Shown here in pieces: positions 29,646 through 38,402 of a stretch of DNA of 64,000 nucleotides. The position numbers were made by a program, and so were the translations under genes. The notes under the pieces are model-generated. The model made no database searches. It was not told the DNA's origin and worked only from the letters and a program-made list of their open reading frames with translations. How positions within the stretch are numbered: position 1 is the stretch's first letter; every line of letters starts with the position of its first letter. This DNA is from Pseudomonadota bacterium (lineage in GTDB: Bacteria > Pseudomonadota > Alphaproteobacteria > Rhizobiales > Xanthobacteraceae): positions 1 through 64,000 of the forward strand of contig JAGXAJ010000010.1 in the NCBI GenBank assembly GCA_018971625.1, written 5' to 3'.

Positions 29646-30344
29646 CTAGTCGAGCTCGATCACGCGGCCGTCTTCGAGCGACACGCGCCGGTCCATGCGG
29701 CCGGCCAATTCCATATTGTGGGTCGCGATCAGCATTCCCACCCGGGTTGCCTTGACCAGTTGCATCAGCGCGTTGAAAACGTGATCGGCCGTGCCCGGAT
29801 CGAGATTGCCGGTCGGCTCGTCTGCGAGCAGGACCCGCGGCGCATTGGCGACCGCCCGAGCGATCGCGACGCGCTGCTGTTCGCCGCCGGACAATTCGGC
29901 CGGCCGATGCTTGATGCGCTCTCCGAGACCGAGATAGGCCAGGATTTCGGTTGCCCGCTTGACGGTCTCGGCCCGCTTTAAGCCGCGAATCATCTGCGGC
30001 AGCATAACGTTTTCGAGCGCGGTGAATTCCGGCAGCAGCCGGTGGGATTGATAGACAAAGCCGATATCGGTGCGACGGATCTGGGTGCGCTCGACATCCG
30101 ACAATCCCGACGTCGCAGTGCCCCCGACATAGACCTCGCCATCATCCGGAGTTTCGAGCAGGCCCGCGATATGCAGCAGGGTCGATTTGCCGGAGCCCGA
30201 CGGCGCAACCAGCGCTACCGACTGTCCCGCCCACAGCGCCAGCTTGGCGCCGTCCAGGATCGTCAGCGTGCTCTCGCCCTGCATGTACTGGCGCTTTATC
30301 TCGTGAAGATAGACGACCGGCACATCTTCAGCCCCCTGCGCCAT
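29646..30344 (-). CDS. lolD: lipoprotein-releasing ABC transporter ATP-binding protein
   Basis: ATPase of the Lol system that extracts outer-membrane lipoproteins from the inner membrane. It is 232 residues long. Walker A is APSGSGKST (47-55), the signature LSGGEQQR precedes RVAIARAVA, and Walker B is [12 protein letters not shown]. It follows lolC by seven bases, so both subunits are made together. The class (LolD/MacB-like) and its permease partner fit lipoprotein release. Confidence 0.93.
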   Translation of the reverse strand: MAQGAEDVPVVYLHEIKRQYMQGESTLTILDGAKLALWAGQSVALVAPSGSGKSTLLHIAGLLETPDDGEVYVGGTATSGLSDVERTQIRRTDIGFVYQSHRLLPEFTALENVMLPQMIRGLKRAETVKRATEILAYLGLGERIKHRPAELSGGEQQRVAIARAVANAPRVLLADEPTGNLDPGTADHVFNALMQLVKATRVGMLIATHNMELAGRMDRRVSLEDGRVIELD

Positions 30345-30351
30345 CGGTCCC

Positions 30352-31620
30352 TCACTCGTACCGCAGCGCGTCGACGGGATCGAGGCGGGCGGCGCGCCAT
30401 GACGGATACAATGTGGCGAGGAAGGATAATGTCAGCGCCATGATCACCACGGCGCTGGTTTCACCGAAATCGATTTCGGCCGGCAGCTTGGAAAGGAAAT
30501 ACAGTTCCGGCGAGAACAATTCGGTGTGGGTCAGCCAGGACAGGAATTCCCGGATGGTCTCGATGTTGAGGCACACCACCACGCCAACGAAAAGGCCGGT
30601 CAGCGTGCCGACCACGCCGATCGAGGCGCCGGTGATCAGGAATATCCGCATGATCGCCCCCTGCGAGGCACCCATGGTACGCAGGATCGCGATATCGCTG
30701 CCCTTGTCCTTGACCAGCATTATCAGGCCCGAGACGATATTGAGCGCCGCGACCAGCACGATCATGGTCAGGATCAGGAACATCACGTTGCGTTCGACCT
30801 GAAGCGCGTTGAAGAACGTCGAATTGCGCTGCCGCCAGTCCACCAGAAACACCGGCCGCCCGGCCGCTTCGGTCACCAGTTTGCGGTATTTTTCGATCTT
30901 GTCGGGATTGTCGGTGAACACCTCGATCGCGGTCACATCGTTATTGCGGTTGAAATAGGCCTGCGCTTCCGATAGCGGCATGAACACGAAGCTCGAGTCA
31001 TATTCGGACATTCCGATCTCGAACACGGCCACGATCTTGTACGGCTTGATCCGCGGCGTGACGCCCATCGGGGTCACCGCACCCTTCGGCGACACCAGCG
31101 TAATGCTGTCACCGGCATGCAGCGACAATTGATCGGCAAGCCGACGGCCGATCGCAACGCCCTGCCCGTCGTCAAATCCTTCCAGCGAGCCCTGTTTGAT
31201 GTTCTTCGAAATCGAGGTCAGGTTGTCGAGATCGTCAGCGCGAATGCCACGGATGAATACACCCGCCGCATTGAACGGCGACGATCCCAGTCCCTGCCCA
31301 TCCACCACAGGAGCCGCGAGGCGAATGCCTTTGACCTGGCTGATACGATCGGCAACATCCTTCCAATCGGTCAACGGCGATTCCAGCGGCTGCACCAACA
31401 GATGCCCGTTCAGGCCAAGGATCTTGCCGAGAAGTTCCTTGCGGAAGCCGTTCATGACGGCCATCACAATGATCAGCGTGGCAACGCCGAGCATGATGCC
31501 GAGAAAGGAAAAGCCGGCGATGACGGAAATGAAACCTTCCTTGCGACGCGCTCGCAAATAGCGCCCAGACAGCAGCCATTCGAATGACGCAAAAGGTGGG
31601 GTCCGGACTGGCTCGCTCAT
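30352..31620 (-). CDS. lolC: lipoprotein-releasing ABC transporter permease (LolC/E type)
   Basis: Inner-membrane permease of the Lol lipoprotein exporter. It has 422 residues from the ATG at 31620 (an ATG four codons upstream is possible). The N-terminal helix region reads [20 protein letters not shown] and continues into [17 protein letters not shown], the LolC/LolE family signature. A periplasmic domain (about 50-270) follows, then three C-terminal helices ending in [20 protein letters not shown]. As in many Alphaproteobacteria, only one permease gene is present, so it may act as a homodimer. Whether to call it LolC or LolE is arbitrary. Confidence 0.93.
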   Translation of the reverse strand: MSEPVRTPPFASFEWLLSGRYLRARRKEGFISVIAGFSFLGIMLGVATLIIVMAVMNGFRKELLGKILGLNGHLLVQPLESPLTDWKDVADRISQVKGIRLAAPVVDGQGLGSSPFNAAGVFIRGIRADDLDNLTSISKNIKQGSLEGFDDGQGVAIGRRLADQLSLHAGDSITLVSPKGAVTPMGVTPRIKPYKIVAVFEIGMSEYDSSFVFMPLSEAQAYFNRNNDVTAIEVFTDNPDKIEKYRKLVTEAAGRPVFLVDWRQRNSTFFNALQVERNVMFLILTMIVLVAALNIVSGLIMLVKDKGSDIAILRTMGASQGAIMRIFLITGASIGVVGTLTGLFVGVVVCLNIETIREFLSWLTHTELFSPELYFLSKLPAEIDFGETSAVVIMALTLSFLATLYPSWRAARLDPVDALRYE

Positions 31621-31708
31621 GGTTTCATCCATCGATCGATTTTCACACGATTCGGGCTAATTGTGGCCGTCGTGCCTGATGACCCGGCCGGCGCCGGTGG
31701 ATAATTAA

Positions 31709-33028
31709 TCACGCGCTCAGCCGCACCAGCACATCGGCCGGGCTTAGATTCTCGCGCATGCCATCGCTGCGCCGCTTGAGTTCGACCTTGCCTTCGGCAA
31801 GTCCTTTTGGGCCGACCAGAATCTGCCAGGGAATGCCGATCAGGTCAGCGGCCGCGAATTTGGCGCCGGCCCGCTGATCGGTGTCGTCATAAAGCACATC
31901 GACACTTTTGGCTGTGAGTTCGCGATAGAGCTTTTCGCAGGCGGCATCCGTGTCATCAGCGCCCTGCTTCAGATTGAGGATTGCCGCACGGAAAGGCGCC
32001 ACGGCCTCGGGCCATTTTATCCCGGCATCGTCGTGGCAGGCCTCGATGATCGCACCCACCAGGCGCGAAACGCCGACACCGTAGGAGCCGCCGTGGATCG
32101 CAACGTCAGCGCCGTCGGCGCCCGCCACCATGGCCTTCATCGAGTCGGAATATTTGGTGCCAAAATAGAATATCTGCCCGACCTCGATGCCCCTGGTATT
32201 CACCCTTTTATCCGCCTTCACTTCGCGATCGAAGCGAGCGGCATCATGGACGTCCTCGGTCGCGGCATAGAGCGAGGTCCATTGCTTGATGATGGGCGAA
32301 AGATCGCCCTCATAGTCGACGTTTTCATCGGGGATCGGCAGGTTGAGCACATCGCTGTCGCAATAAACCGCGGATTCGCCGGTCTCGGCGAGCACGATAA
32401 ATTCATGGCTGAGATCGCCGCCGATCGGACCGGTTTCGGCGCGCATCGGAATCGCCTTCAACCCCATCCGGGCGAAGGTACGCAAATAGGCGACGAACAT
32501 CCGGTTGTAGGCACGGCGTGCCGCCGCCTCGGAGATGTCAAAGGAATAGGCGTCTTTCATCAGGAATTCGCGGCCACGCATCACGCCGAAGCGCGGGCGC
32601 TGTTCGTCACGGAACTTCCACTGGATATGGTAGAGATTGAGCGGCAGACTTTTGTAGGATTTCACGTAAGCGCGGAAGATCTCGGTGATCATTTCCTCGT
32701 TAGTAGGCCCGTAAAGCAATTCGCGCTTGTGCCGGTCGGTGATGCGCAGCATCTCCGGACCATAGGCATCGTAACGTCCGCTTTCGCGCCAGAGATCGGC
32801 CAGTTGCAGCGTCGGCATCAGCAGTTCCAGCGCACCGGCGCGGTCCTGTTCCTCGCGCACGATCTGCTCGATCTTTTTCAGCACCCGGAAACCGAGCGGC
32901 AACCAGGCATAGATGCCGGCCGCCTCCTGTCGGATCATGCCTGCGCGCAGCATCAGGCGATGCGACACGATCTCGGCCTCCTTCGGATTCTCCTTAAGAA
33001 TGGGCAGAAAAAACCGCGATAGCCGCAT
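31709..33028 (-). CDS. proS: proline--tRNA ligase (short form)
   Basis: Prolyl-tRNA synthetase of class II. The 439 residues are the compact alphaproteobacterial form lacking the roughly 180-residue INS editing domain of E. coli ProS. Class II motifs are seen: [40 protein letters not shown] (motif 2) and [16 protein letters not shown] (motif 3), followed by the anticodon-binding domain. The ATG at 33028 opens the conserved [15 protein letters not shown]. Its usual upstream neighbour DUF1467 is here separated from it by about 4.5 kb of accessory sequence. Confidence 0.95.
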   Translation of the reverse strand: MRLSRFFLPILKENPKEAEIVSHRLMLRAGMIRQEAAGIYAWLPLGFRVLKKIEQIVREEQDRAGALELLMPTLQLADLWRESGRYDAYGPEMLRITDRHKRELLYGPTNEEMITEIFRAYVKSYKSLPLNLYHIQWKFRDEQRPRFGVMRGREFLMKDAYSFDISEAAARRAYNRMFVAYLRTFARMGLKAIPMRAETGPIGGDLSHEFIVLAETGESAVYCDSDVLNLPIPDENVDYEGDLSPIIKQWTSLYAATEDVHDAARFDREVKADKRVNTRGIEVGQIFYFGTKYSDSMKAMVAGADGADVAIHGGSYGVGVSRLVGAIIEACHDDAGIKWPEAVAPFRAAILNLKQGADDTDAACEKLYRELTAKSVDVLYDDTDQRAGAKFAAADLIGIPWQILVGPKGLAEGKVELKRRSDGMRENLSPADVLVRLSA

Positions 33029-33242
33029 GGGGACACTCAAGGAATCGGTTGGACAGGAAGGCCAGCAGTGAAACCGGATCGGGTCACAAAACACAAGGGT
33101 TGGGGCTGCTAAAGCTACTCTGGCACTGGCTCGGGACGGCTGATTACGGCGTTTTCCGGCTATCGGTCCTTATGGAGCGGTCGATTGCGGCACAAACGCG
33201 TCACAATTCGCTTGGACAGAATGCCCGGGCAGCCTTCCGACG

Positions 33243-34655
33243 TCAGCAGATATCCAGTTCATCTTCCAGTACGACCTTCTGAAAGTCCGTCACCAGGGCC
33301 TCGATCCGCATGTGCCAATGGCCGGGATAGGGCAGCGGCACGCTGCTAACGTGCCACGATCCGTCGCTGCCCAAGATGGCCGCCCGCTCCATCGGTTCGA
33401 TGCCACGCTCGGGCAGGCTGAGGACCAGCGTGGCCTCCTTGGCTGCCAGCGGGCTGCCGCTGCCGTTCATCAACTGCATCACAAAACCGTTGCTGCCGAC
33501 CCTGCCCGGCGAAACCAGTGCCTGGAACATCGCATTCTCGGCATGAATGTGGACCGCGAGCGGCGCCTCGGTCGCGGCAGCCAGCGCGCGGCGGTGGAGT
33601 GAAGCGCCAGCCGGCGCCCACGCCGAGAATGGCCACGACCAGCACGCATTCGAGCGCGATCGAGCCGCGCAGCGCACCGGTGTTCTCATGATCGGCGGTG
33701 ACGATCGGCGTCAGATAAAATCGATTCAGCGCGGCGAGTGCCAGCAAGAGAACCACGAGCGCGAGTTTGATCAACAGGATAATGCCGTATCGGGTGCCGA
33801 TCAGTGCCGCAAAACTCTCAAGCTGGATCACGGCGAGCGCAAGACCTGTCAGCGCCAGTACACCCGACGATCGGCATCGCCGCGCTCGAGAAGCGGTGGA
33901 GCACCTGCGGTAGCGTATCCTTGCGCCGCCGCGCCATTACTGCCAATGGCGCAAGCGCACCGGCCCAATAGGCCACGCCAATTCCGTGAAGAAACAGCGA
34001 TGACCGGGTCAGCCATTGTGGAGGGGCGGTGGCGGCGTGACCGCTCGCGGCCAGTGTCAAGCCAACGCCTGCCATCGCGAGCGAAGTCAGCACCCACGCG
34101 ATCGTCATGGTCGCGCTTCGCGCCGCAAACCACGCCAGCACCATCGCAGCGATCGCAATCAACAGCGACGGCCCAAGGCTGGTGGCGAGCCCCGCTTTCC
34201 AGGGCGCCAGCCTCACGATGGCCGACAGCGGAAGAGCCAGCACGTCGAGGCCCTGCAAACCGAGCGAGGCCACCGCGCTGACAAGACCAATCTAAAGCGC
34301 GCCAACGATGAGCTTCTCGCCGCTGTCGCCCTGCCCGATCCAAGCCACGAAGAATACGCCGCCGATGCCAGCGAACATGCCAAGATAGACGCCAATCCGT
34401 CAGCCAGATCAGGACGGCTACGGAGTTGCCTCCGACCGGCACGGTCGCCGCGGCCATCGCAGCGCCAATCGAAAACATCAACGATCCCGCGACCAGGTGT
34501 CCGTCGGCCGAGACGATGCGGTAGCTGACGACCTGGGTGCCGCGCGGCAGGTCATCCAGCAATTTCAAGGTGACGGTCTGGTCGACAGCGGATACGGCGA
34601 CATCGTCGCGGGTTCTGCCCGTGGCATCGATAAAGTTGATCACGGAAGGCGTCAC
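33243..34655 (-). pseudogene. broken copC-copD fusion (copper import/resistance)
   Basis: Remains of a CopC-CopD protein. The CopC part (VTPSVINFIDATGRTRDDV to DGHLVAGSLMFSIGA) lacks its N-terminus and copper-binding histidine. The CopD membrane part continues in a different frame from about 34398 (IGVYLGMFAGIGGVFFVAWI). A nonsense codon TAG at 34292-34294 sits where GALQIGL is expected. Another frameshift lies near 33866 (TGLALAVIQL resumes), and a further one near 33600, after which the C-terminal domain (HAENAMFQALVSPGRVG) reads to the stop at 33243. At least three frameshifts, one stop and an N-terminal deletion make it non-functional. Continuity of protein similarity across frames is my evidence. 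Confidence 0.85.
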
Positions 34656-34942
34656 GCGCCGTGAAAATCATATTCACTGGGATACTTGCCCTTGACGGTC
34701 TCGACCTTCCAGCCCGGCCTCTGCATCGGCTTCACCCCGATCACGCCTTCGGGAATCTGCACACGGATCTCGGTGGTCGCCGAACCAGCGCAACCATGCG
34801 GGACAACGAACACCGCCTTGTAGGACGAACCGACCGCAGCCTCGCGATTTAGCAGGATGATAATGGGCGCTGGCCGATGACGTCGCGACAACAATGACGG
34901 CAATGAACCCGGCCAGCCGGCGCTGTGCATTTCCTGCCTCAC
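34652..34942 (-). pseudogene. broken ycnI-like (DUF1775) gene
   Basis: A fragment of a YcnI-family copper-associated secreted protein. The frame reads AAVGSSYKAVFVVPHGCAGS, then EIRVQIPEGVIGVKPMQRPG, the hallmark of DUF1775, then stops after YDFHGA. The second half of the domain is missing and the sequence passes directly into the interior of copC, consistent with a deletion joining the two genes. The signal peptide (RRLAGFIAVIVVATSSASAH) is in another frame, so the 5' end is also shifted. Immediately downstream of pcuC. Confidence 0.75.
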
Positions 34943-35445
34943 TTCTTCTTCATCATGGCTCCGCCGGTCGCGGCGTCGCCGGGAGCCTGTGCGCCAACGC
35001 CCTGCACCGCGAGCGAAACCTTCACTTCGCCGGCTTTCTCGAATTTGAGCGTGACCGGCACCGTATCTCCCTGTTTCAGCGGGTTCTTCAGGTCGAACAT
35101 CATCAGATGATAGCCTCCCGGCGCCAACTTCACGGTCTTGCCGGGATCGATCGTCAGGCCATTATCGAGCGGACGCATCGTCATCACGCCGCCCTTCATC
35201 GCCATCTCGTGAACCTCAATCCTGCCCGCGGCGTCGGTCGAACCCCCGATCAGGCGATCAGGGGTCGAGCCCTTGTTCTCGATGGTGAGATAGCCGCCGC
35301 CGATTTTCGCGCCGTTCGGCGTCGCGCGGGTCCAGGCCTGGGTGATCACGAGATCGCCGGCCTTGACCTCCTGAGCGCGCGCAGGTGCGGCGCACAGGAG
35401 CGTGACGAAGAGGACGGAAGCAAGCGTTTGGACGATAGACCTCAT
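34939..35445 (-). CDS. pcuC: periplasmic copper chaperone (PCuAC family)
   Basis: Copper(I) chaperone of the periplasm that helps metallate cytochrome oxidase and other sites. It is 168 residues long. The signal peptide ends at ARAQ (residue 25). The copper motif is present: His79 (EVHEMAMKGGVMTMRP) with Met88/Met90, and His113 and Met115 in GGYHLMMFDL. The C-terminus has an unusual short extension ending in MMKKK. The ATG at 35445 starts the signal peptide. It is the only intact gene of a cluster whose other members (DUF2946, TonB receptor, ycnI, copCD) are broken, so it may be kept for oxidase assembly. Confidence 0.9.
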   Translation of the reverse strand: MRSIVQTLASVLFVTLLCAAPARAQEVKAGDLVITQAWTRATPNGAKIGGGYLTIENKGSTPDRLIGGSTDAAGRIEVHEMAMKGGVMTMRPLDNGLTIDPGKTVKLAPGGYHLMMFDLKNPLKQGDTVPVTLKFEKAGEVKVSLAVQGVGAQAPGDAATGGAMMKKK

Positions 35446-35474
35446 GGGATATTCCTTCGCGTTAGCCAGACCGG

Positions 35475-35750
35475 TCAGAACGTATATTCCCCGCCAGCAC
35501 ATAGCCGGCCGGGGAACGGGTGGAACAGGAAGTACTGTTCGTTGAAAACGTTATCGATGCCGAAATCGAACGCGAGGTTCTGTGTCGCGTTATAGTGCAC
35601 TTTCAAATTGGCGACGAAATACGAAATAGTTGTCTCGAAGGCGGCCGAAGACGTGGGAGATGATATCAGTGTTATCAACCGTCGAATACTGCTTGCCGCT
35701 GTAACGTCCCGCAAATGTGAAGGCCCAGTTCTCGTTTGGACGGTAGCGCC
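35475..35750 (-). pseudogene. C-terminal relic of a TonB-dependent receptor
   Basis: Only the last barrel strands remain. One frame has RPNENWAFTFAGRYSGKQYS and VDNTDIISHVFG. After a frameshift near 35650 another continues with YFVANLKVHYNATQNLAFDF, GIDNVFNEQYFLFHPFPGR and the terminal GGEYTF, ending in the aromatic residue expected of outer-membrane barrels. The plug and most of the barrel (about 600 residues) are missing. In related genomes a copper-type receptor precedes pcuC, so this was probably the uptake receptor. Confidence 0.8.
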
Positions 35751-35759
35751 TGTGGCGCG

Positions 35760-36039
35760 CCAATCCGGCACGTACGGAGCGCGAGCCAACGACGCGTCGT
35801 CTCGGGTCTATCCAGGGAGGAGCCAACTTGCGTTGCGCAGCAAAGCACATGCACCATCATGCGCATCGTGCCCATTTGATCGGCCCGGTTGCTGGTTTGA
35901 TTGCCGACCTCACCGCTGTCGTGGCAAAGGCCGGCACTGCCAACAGATCGAAAGCAGCAATACTGGCAGCCCAGCACGCAGCGATCGGCGCCAGGATCTG
36001 CACCGCCAAAGCCAATAGGACGATCGGAAAAATTTCCAT
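35760..36039 (-). pseudogene. broken DUF2946 gene
   Basis: Starts well (MEIFPIVLLALAVQILAPIA then ACWAASIAAFDLLA), which is the signal/TM region of DUF2946, a small protein family found beside copper uptake genes. It then shifts frame to GLCHDSGEVGNQTSNRADQM, and a second shift separates HDGACA from LCCATQ, the cysteine motif. At least two frameshifts, so not functional. It is the first member of the decayed copper cluster. Confidence 0.7.
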
Positions 36040-36041
36040 AA

Positions 36042-36524
36042 CCGCCGCCGCATATCAGCTGCTCTTTTTGATGGCACTACTTATACTTACTTAGTCATCG
36101 GCAAAGGTCCAAAGTCCATATTACGGCAATATCTTGTAGATACCATGGAATAACCCCGCGAGGGCTAGTAGCGCGTCTCCCTCTGTCCTTGCAGGTCCGG
36201 TCTCGCGACCCAAAAGTCGCTCGTTCGCCCGGCGAAATGGAATTCGAGTTGGCTAACGCCGCTCATTTCGCAAACGGCTCGAATTTGAAAAATCGTTGCT
36301 GAAATTAATGACACGGCGAAAAAGATAGTCTACCAATGCGAGCTCAGGCTGGCCGCAAGGCCGAAGTCTGGTGGTCCAAGTCTCGGGAGGAACCCTGACG
36401 CGCATAAGCAGCGTCGCCCTGCCAATCAATATCAAATCCGAATTTTGCGGGGAAAATAGGGTCGACACAATTTTTGAGCAGGGCTTTGTGCCCTGCTTTT
36501 TTTTGGCGCAACGCCAAGGCCGCG
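36042..36524. other. non-coding stretch between the copper relics and the DUF4430 gene
   Basis: No convincing gene was seen in these 483 bases, which are noticeably richer in A+T than the surroundings. The only clear structure is the + strand terminator at 36477-36504, which has no annotated + strand gene ahead of it. Open frames here lack ribosome binding sites and family resemblance. Confidence 0.4.
36477..36504 (+). terminator. orphan Rho-independent terminator
   Basis: An eight-base stem AGCAGGGC (36477-36484) pairs with 36490-36497 around a five-base loop, followed by a run of eight T including the last stem base. It is oriented for + strand transcripts, yet the nearest genes are on the minus strand. 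It could end a small RNA or be left over from a lost gene. Confidence 0.7.
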
Positions 36525-36917
36525 TCATGATGCGCGTTGACGCGCCCGCAACACACTACGGATGGCCCCAACGCGTTTGCGCGAATGAGCCGCTTCGTTA
36601 TACGCGACATAGTTGAACAACAACGTGTCGCCGTCATGGAGAGGCGTGTTATCGATGCCTTGCCGCGCCGGGTTTCCGTTGTAGCTAAATTCCCAATAGA
36701 ATCCGGTATCCGCCCCCTGCTGCGCGGCAATTCCGTCGAAAGACATCACTTCATAGCCGAGCGGATCGCCAAAGTATTGCAACAGGAAACTGTATCCGGT
36801 GCCTGTCGCATAGGCTTGTTCGAGCGCATTTTGTGCGTTCATGCCCGACGACCACGGGACGTTAGCGATCGTGCGCATCGTATTTCCGTTGACAGCTATC
36901 GACACCGTGATCGCCAT
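36525..36917 (-). CDS. DUF4430 domain protein
   Basis: A 130-residue protein resembling DUF4430 (the transcobalamin C-terminal-like beta domain). Seen: ITVSIAVNGNTMRTIANVPW, a central GFYWEFSYNGNPARQGIDNT and DGDTLLFNYVAY, the repeated aromatic/Gly-Asp pattern of the family. There is no signal peptide, unlike many DUF4430 proteins, and the last 20 residues are basic (SRKRVGAIRSVLRARQRAS). GGAG precedes the ATG. Ligand unknown; it lies beside copper-uptake relics but a link is not shown. Confidence 0.6.
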   Translation of the reverse strand: MAITVSIAVNGNTMRTIANVPWSSGMNAQNALEQAYATGTGYSFLLQYFGDPLGYEVMSFDGIAAQQGADTGFYWEFSYNGNPARQGIDNTPLHDGDTLLFNYVAYNEAAHSRKRVGAIRSVLRARQRAS

Positions 36918-37013
36918 CGATGTAGCTCCACAAATTGATGCTTATAGATTGTCTACTTTAAAGGGGATCCAGACAAGGCGCTATGAACCATCTCACAGAT
37001 CGAATGCATGCCC

Positions 37014-37047
37014 TGTGAAGCCAGATATATTGTGAAGCCAGATATAT
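37014..37047. repeat. perfect 17-bp tandem duplication
   Basis: TGTGAAGCCAGATATAT occurs twice head to tail (37014-37030 and 37031-37047) in the gap between the DUF4430 gene and the 37211 gene. It looks like a recent slippage or insertion footprint. The rest of that 290-base gap holds no recognised gene. Confidence 0.85.
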
Positions 37048-37210
37048 GAAGTTCATTCACCGGATCGAGGCGTTTCGAACTTGCCCCGGCGCGGTCGAAA
37101 ACCAAGCGCGGCAACGATTGTCGACGGAAATCGAACGATCGTCGCTCAAGCGAACGCGCAGGTCAGGAATATCCGGACCGAAAGATCTGAGCCGAAAAGA
37201 ACCGCGATCG

Positions 37211-37558
37211 CTAGTCCCGCTCGAGAAAATTCGAGCCGATGTCGGCTTTCTTCTTGACCGGATCGTAGTCGCAATAGACACCGTCCGCGAGCAGCGTATA
37301 GCTGGCAATCACCGTGTACTTCTCAAGCTTGACCGAATTCAATCCGACGATCGAGGTGTGGGTGCCGCCATTCCATTTGAAGGGCGTCGAACTCTGTGCC
37401 TTTTCGCACGCTGCCACGGCCTCGGCGAATACCTGGCCTTCGACGAACGCTTTCATTGTGCGCAATTGCACCGACAGTTTCCACTCGACGAAAAACGTCC
37501 CTGCGAGAGCCGCAATGATCAGGATCAGCAGCCCGATAACAGCTCTTTGAAAGGTCAT
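37211..37558 (-). CDS. membrane-anchored hypothetical protein
   Basis: A 115-residue protein with one N-terminal membrane segment (residues 6-24, AVIGLLILIIAALAGTFFVEW) and a periplasmic domain of about 90 residues containing two cysteines (AACEKAQSS and GVYCDYDP) that may form a disulfide. It is not recognised as a known family. It lies 26 bases after the DUF1467 gene, so it could be the last gene of the nuo-birA-rnj-mce transcript. It marks the border between conserved backbone and the accessory patch. Confidence 0.6.
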   Translation of the reverse strand: MTFQRAVIGLLILIIAALAGTFFVEWKLSVQLRTMKAFVEGQVFAEAVAACEKAQSSTPFKWNGGTHTSIVGLNSVKLEKYTVIASYTLLADGVYCDYDPVKKKADIGSNFLERD

Positions 37559-37584
37559 TCCATGCCCCGGAGCAAACGCGGTGA

Positions 37585-37854
37585 TCAGAATCCCATCAGC
37601 CGCGATATTCGCTCGGTGGTGAGATATCCGGCGCTATTGCCCAACCACGTTATTGCAAAAAACACCGCTGAAATCACCGTGGTCCAGATCAACTTGCGGC
37701 CCATTCGGGTCGCAATCGGCGCTCCGGGGTCGGTGCCGGGAACGCTCTCGCCGTCCTCGTGCTGGCTGCGCACGCCGAACGGCAAGGTCAGGAACAGTGC
37801 GATCCACCAGATCACAAAGTAGATCGCGAACGCGGTAGAGATTGTGTAGACCAT
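37585..37854 (-). CDS. DUF1467 family membrane protein
   Basis: An 89-residue inner-membrane protein with two transmembrane helices (about 6-24 and 58-78) and the DUF1467 pattern (IYFVIWWIALFLTLPFGVRS, later KLIWTTVISAVFF). The ATG at 37854 is used; an in-frame TTG overlapping the mce stop is less likely. Gap to mce is five bases. The pair mce-DUF1467 upstream of proS is conserved in Alphaproteobacteria; its function is unknown. Confidence 0.85.
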   Translation of the reverse strand: MVYTISTAFAIYFVIWWIALFLTLPFGVRSQHEDGESVPGTDPGAPIATRMGRKLIWTTVISAVFFAITWLGNSAGYLTTERISRLMGF

Positions 37855-37859
37855 GGAAT

Positions 37860-38264
37860 TCAAACCTGTTCGATTTCGACCAATGCGCCGGAAAAATCCT
37901 TCGGATGCAGGAACAGCACCGGCTTACCGTGAGCGCCGATCCTGGGCACGCCGTCGCCAAGGACCCGCGCCCCCTGCTTGATCAGGGTATCGCGCGCAGT
38001 GATGATATCCGGCACGTCATAGCAGACGTGGTGAATGCCGCCATCGACATTGCGCTCGAGAAACCTGGCGATCGGTGAAGCCTCGCCGAGCGGCTGGATG
38101 AATTCGATCTTGGTGTTGGGCAAGGTCACGAACACGGTAGTGACGCCATGCTCCGGCAGCGGCACTGCGTCGGAAATGTCGGCGCCGAAGGCAGCGCCAT
38201 AGATTTTAGCGGCCTTCTCGGCATCCTTAACTGCGATTGCAACATGATTAAGCCGGCCAAGCAT
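37860..38264 (-). CDS. mce: methylmalonyl-CoA epimerase
   Basis: Interconverts (2R)- and (2S)-methylmalonyl-CoA in propionate metabolism. It is a 134-residue vicinal oxygen chelate protein. Metal ligands are seen in LNHVAIAV (His), KIEFIQPLG (Glu region), GIHHVCYDV (His) and GALVEIEQ (Glu). The ATG at 38264 starts the domain; a longer frame adds nine residues that do not fit. It is downstream of rnj in the conserved order rnj-mce-DUF1467. Confidence 0.93.
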   Translation of the reverse strand: MLGRLNHVAIAVKDAEKAAKIYGAAFGADISDAVPLPEHGVTTVFVTLPNTKIEFIQPLGEASPIARFLERNVDGGIHHVCYDVPDIITARDTLIKQGARVLGDGVPRIGAHGKPVLFLHPKDFSGALVEIEQV

Positions 38265-38364
38265 CGCCGTTCCTACTCTATTCCGTAGCATGCTTCAACG
38301 ATGTTGCATCATGCCCATCGATCATCTTCCTGTTAGATCAGGATCTCCCGGGCAACAGCCACGT

Positions 38365-38399
38365 TCGTTCGGGGGAACCGGCTCCCGGTTCCGGATCAT
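38365..38399. repeat. GATC-rimmed palindromic element, degenerate copy
   Basis: Located between rnj and mce: GGGGGAACCGG, CTCCCGGTTCC and GGATCAT form a hairpin resembling the two better copies at 40941-40983 and 46083-46145. It lies immediately after the rnj stop. Confidence 0.45.
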
Positions 38400-38402
38400 A
38401 CC

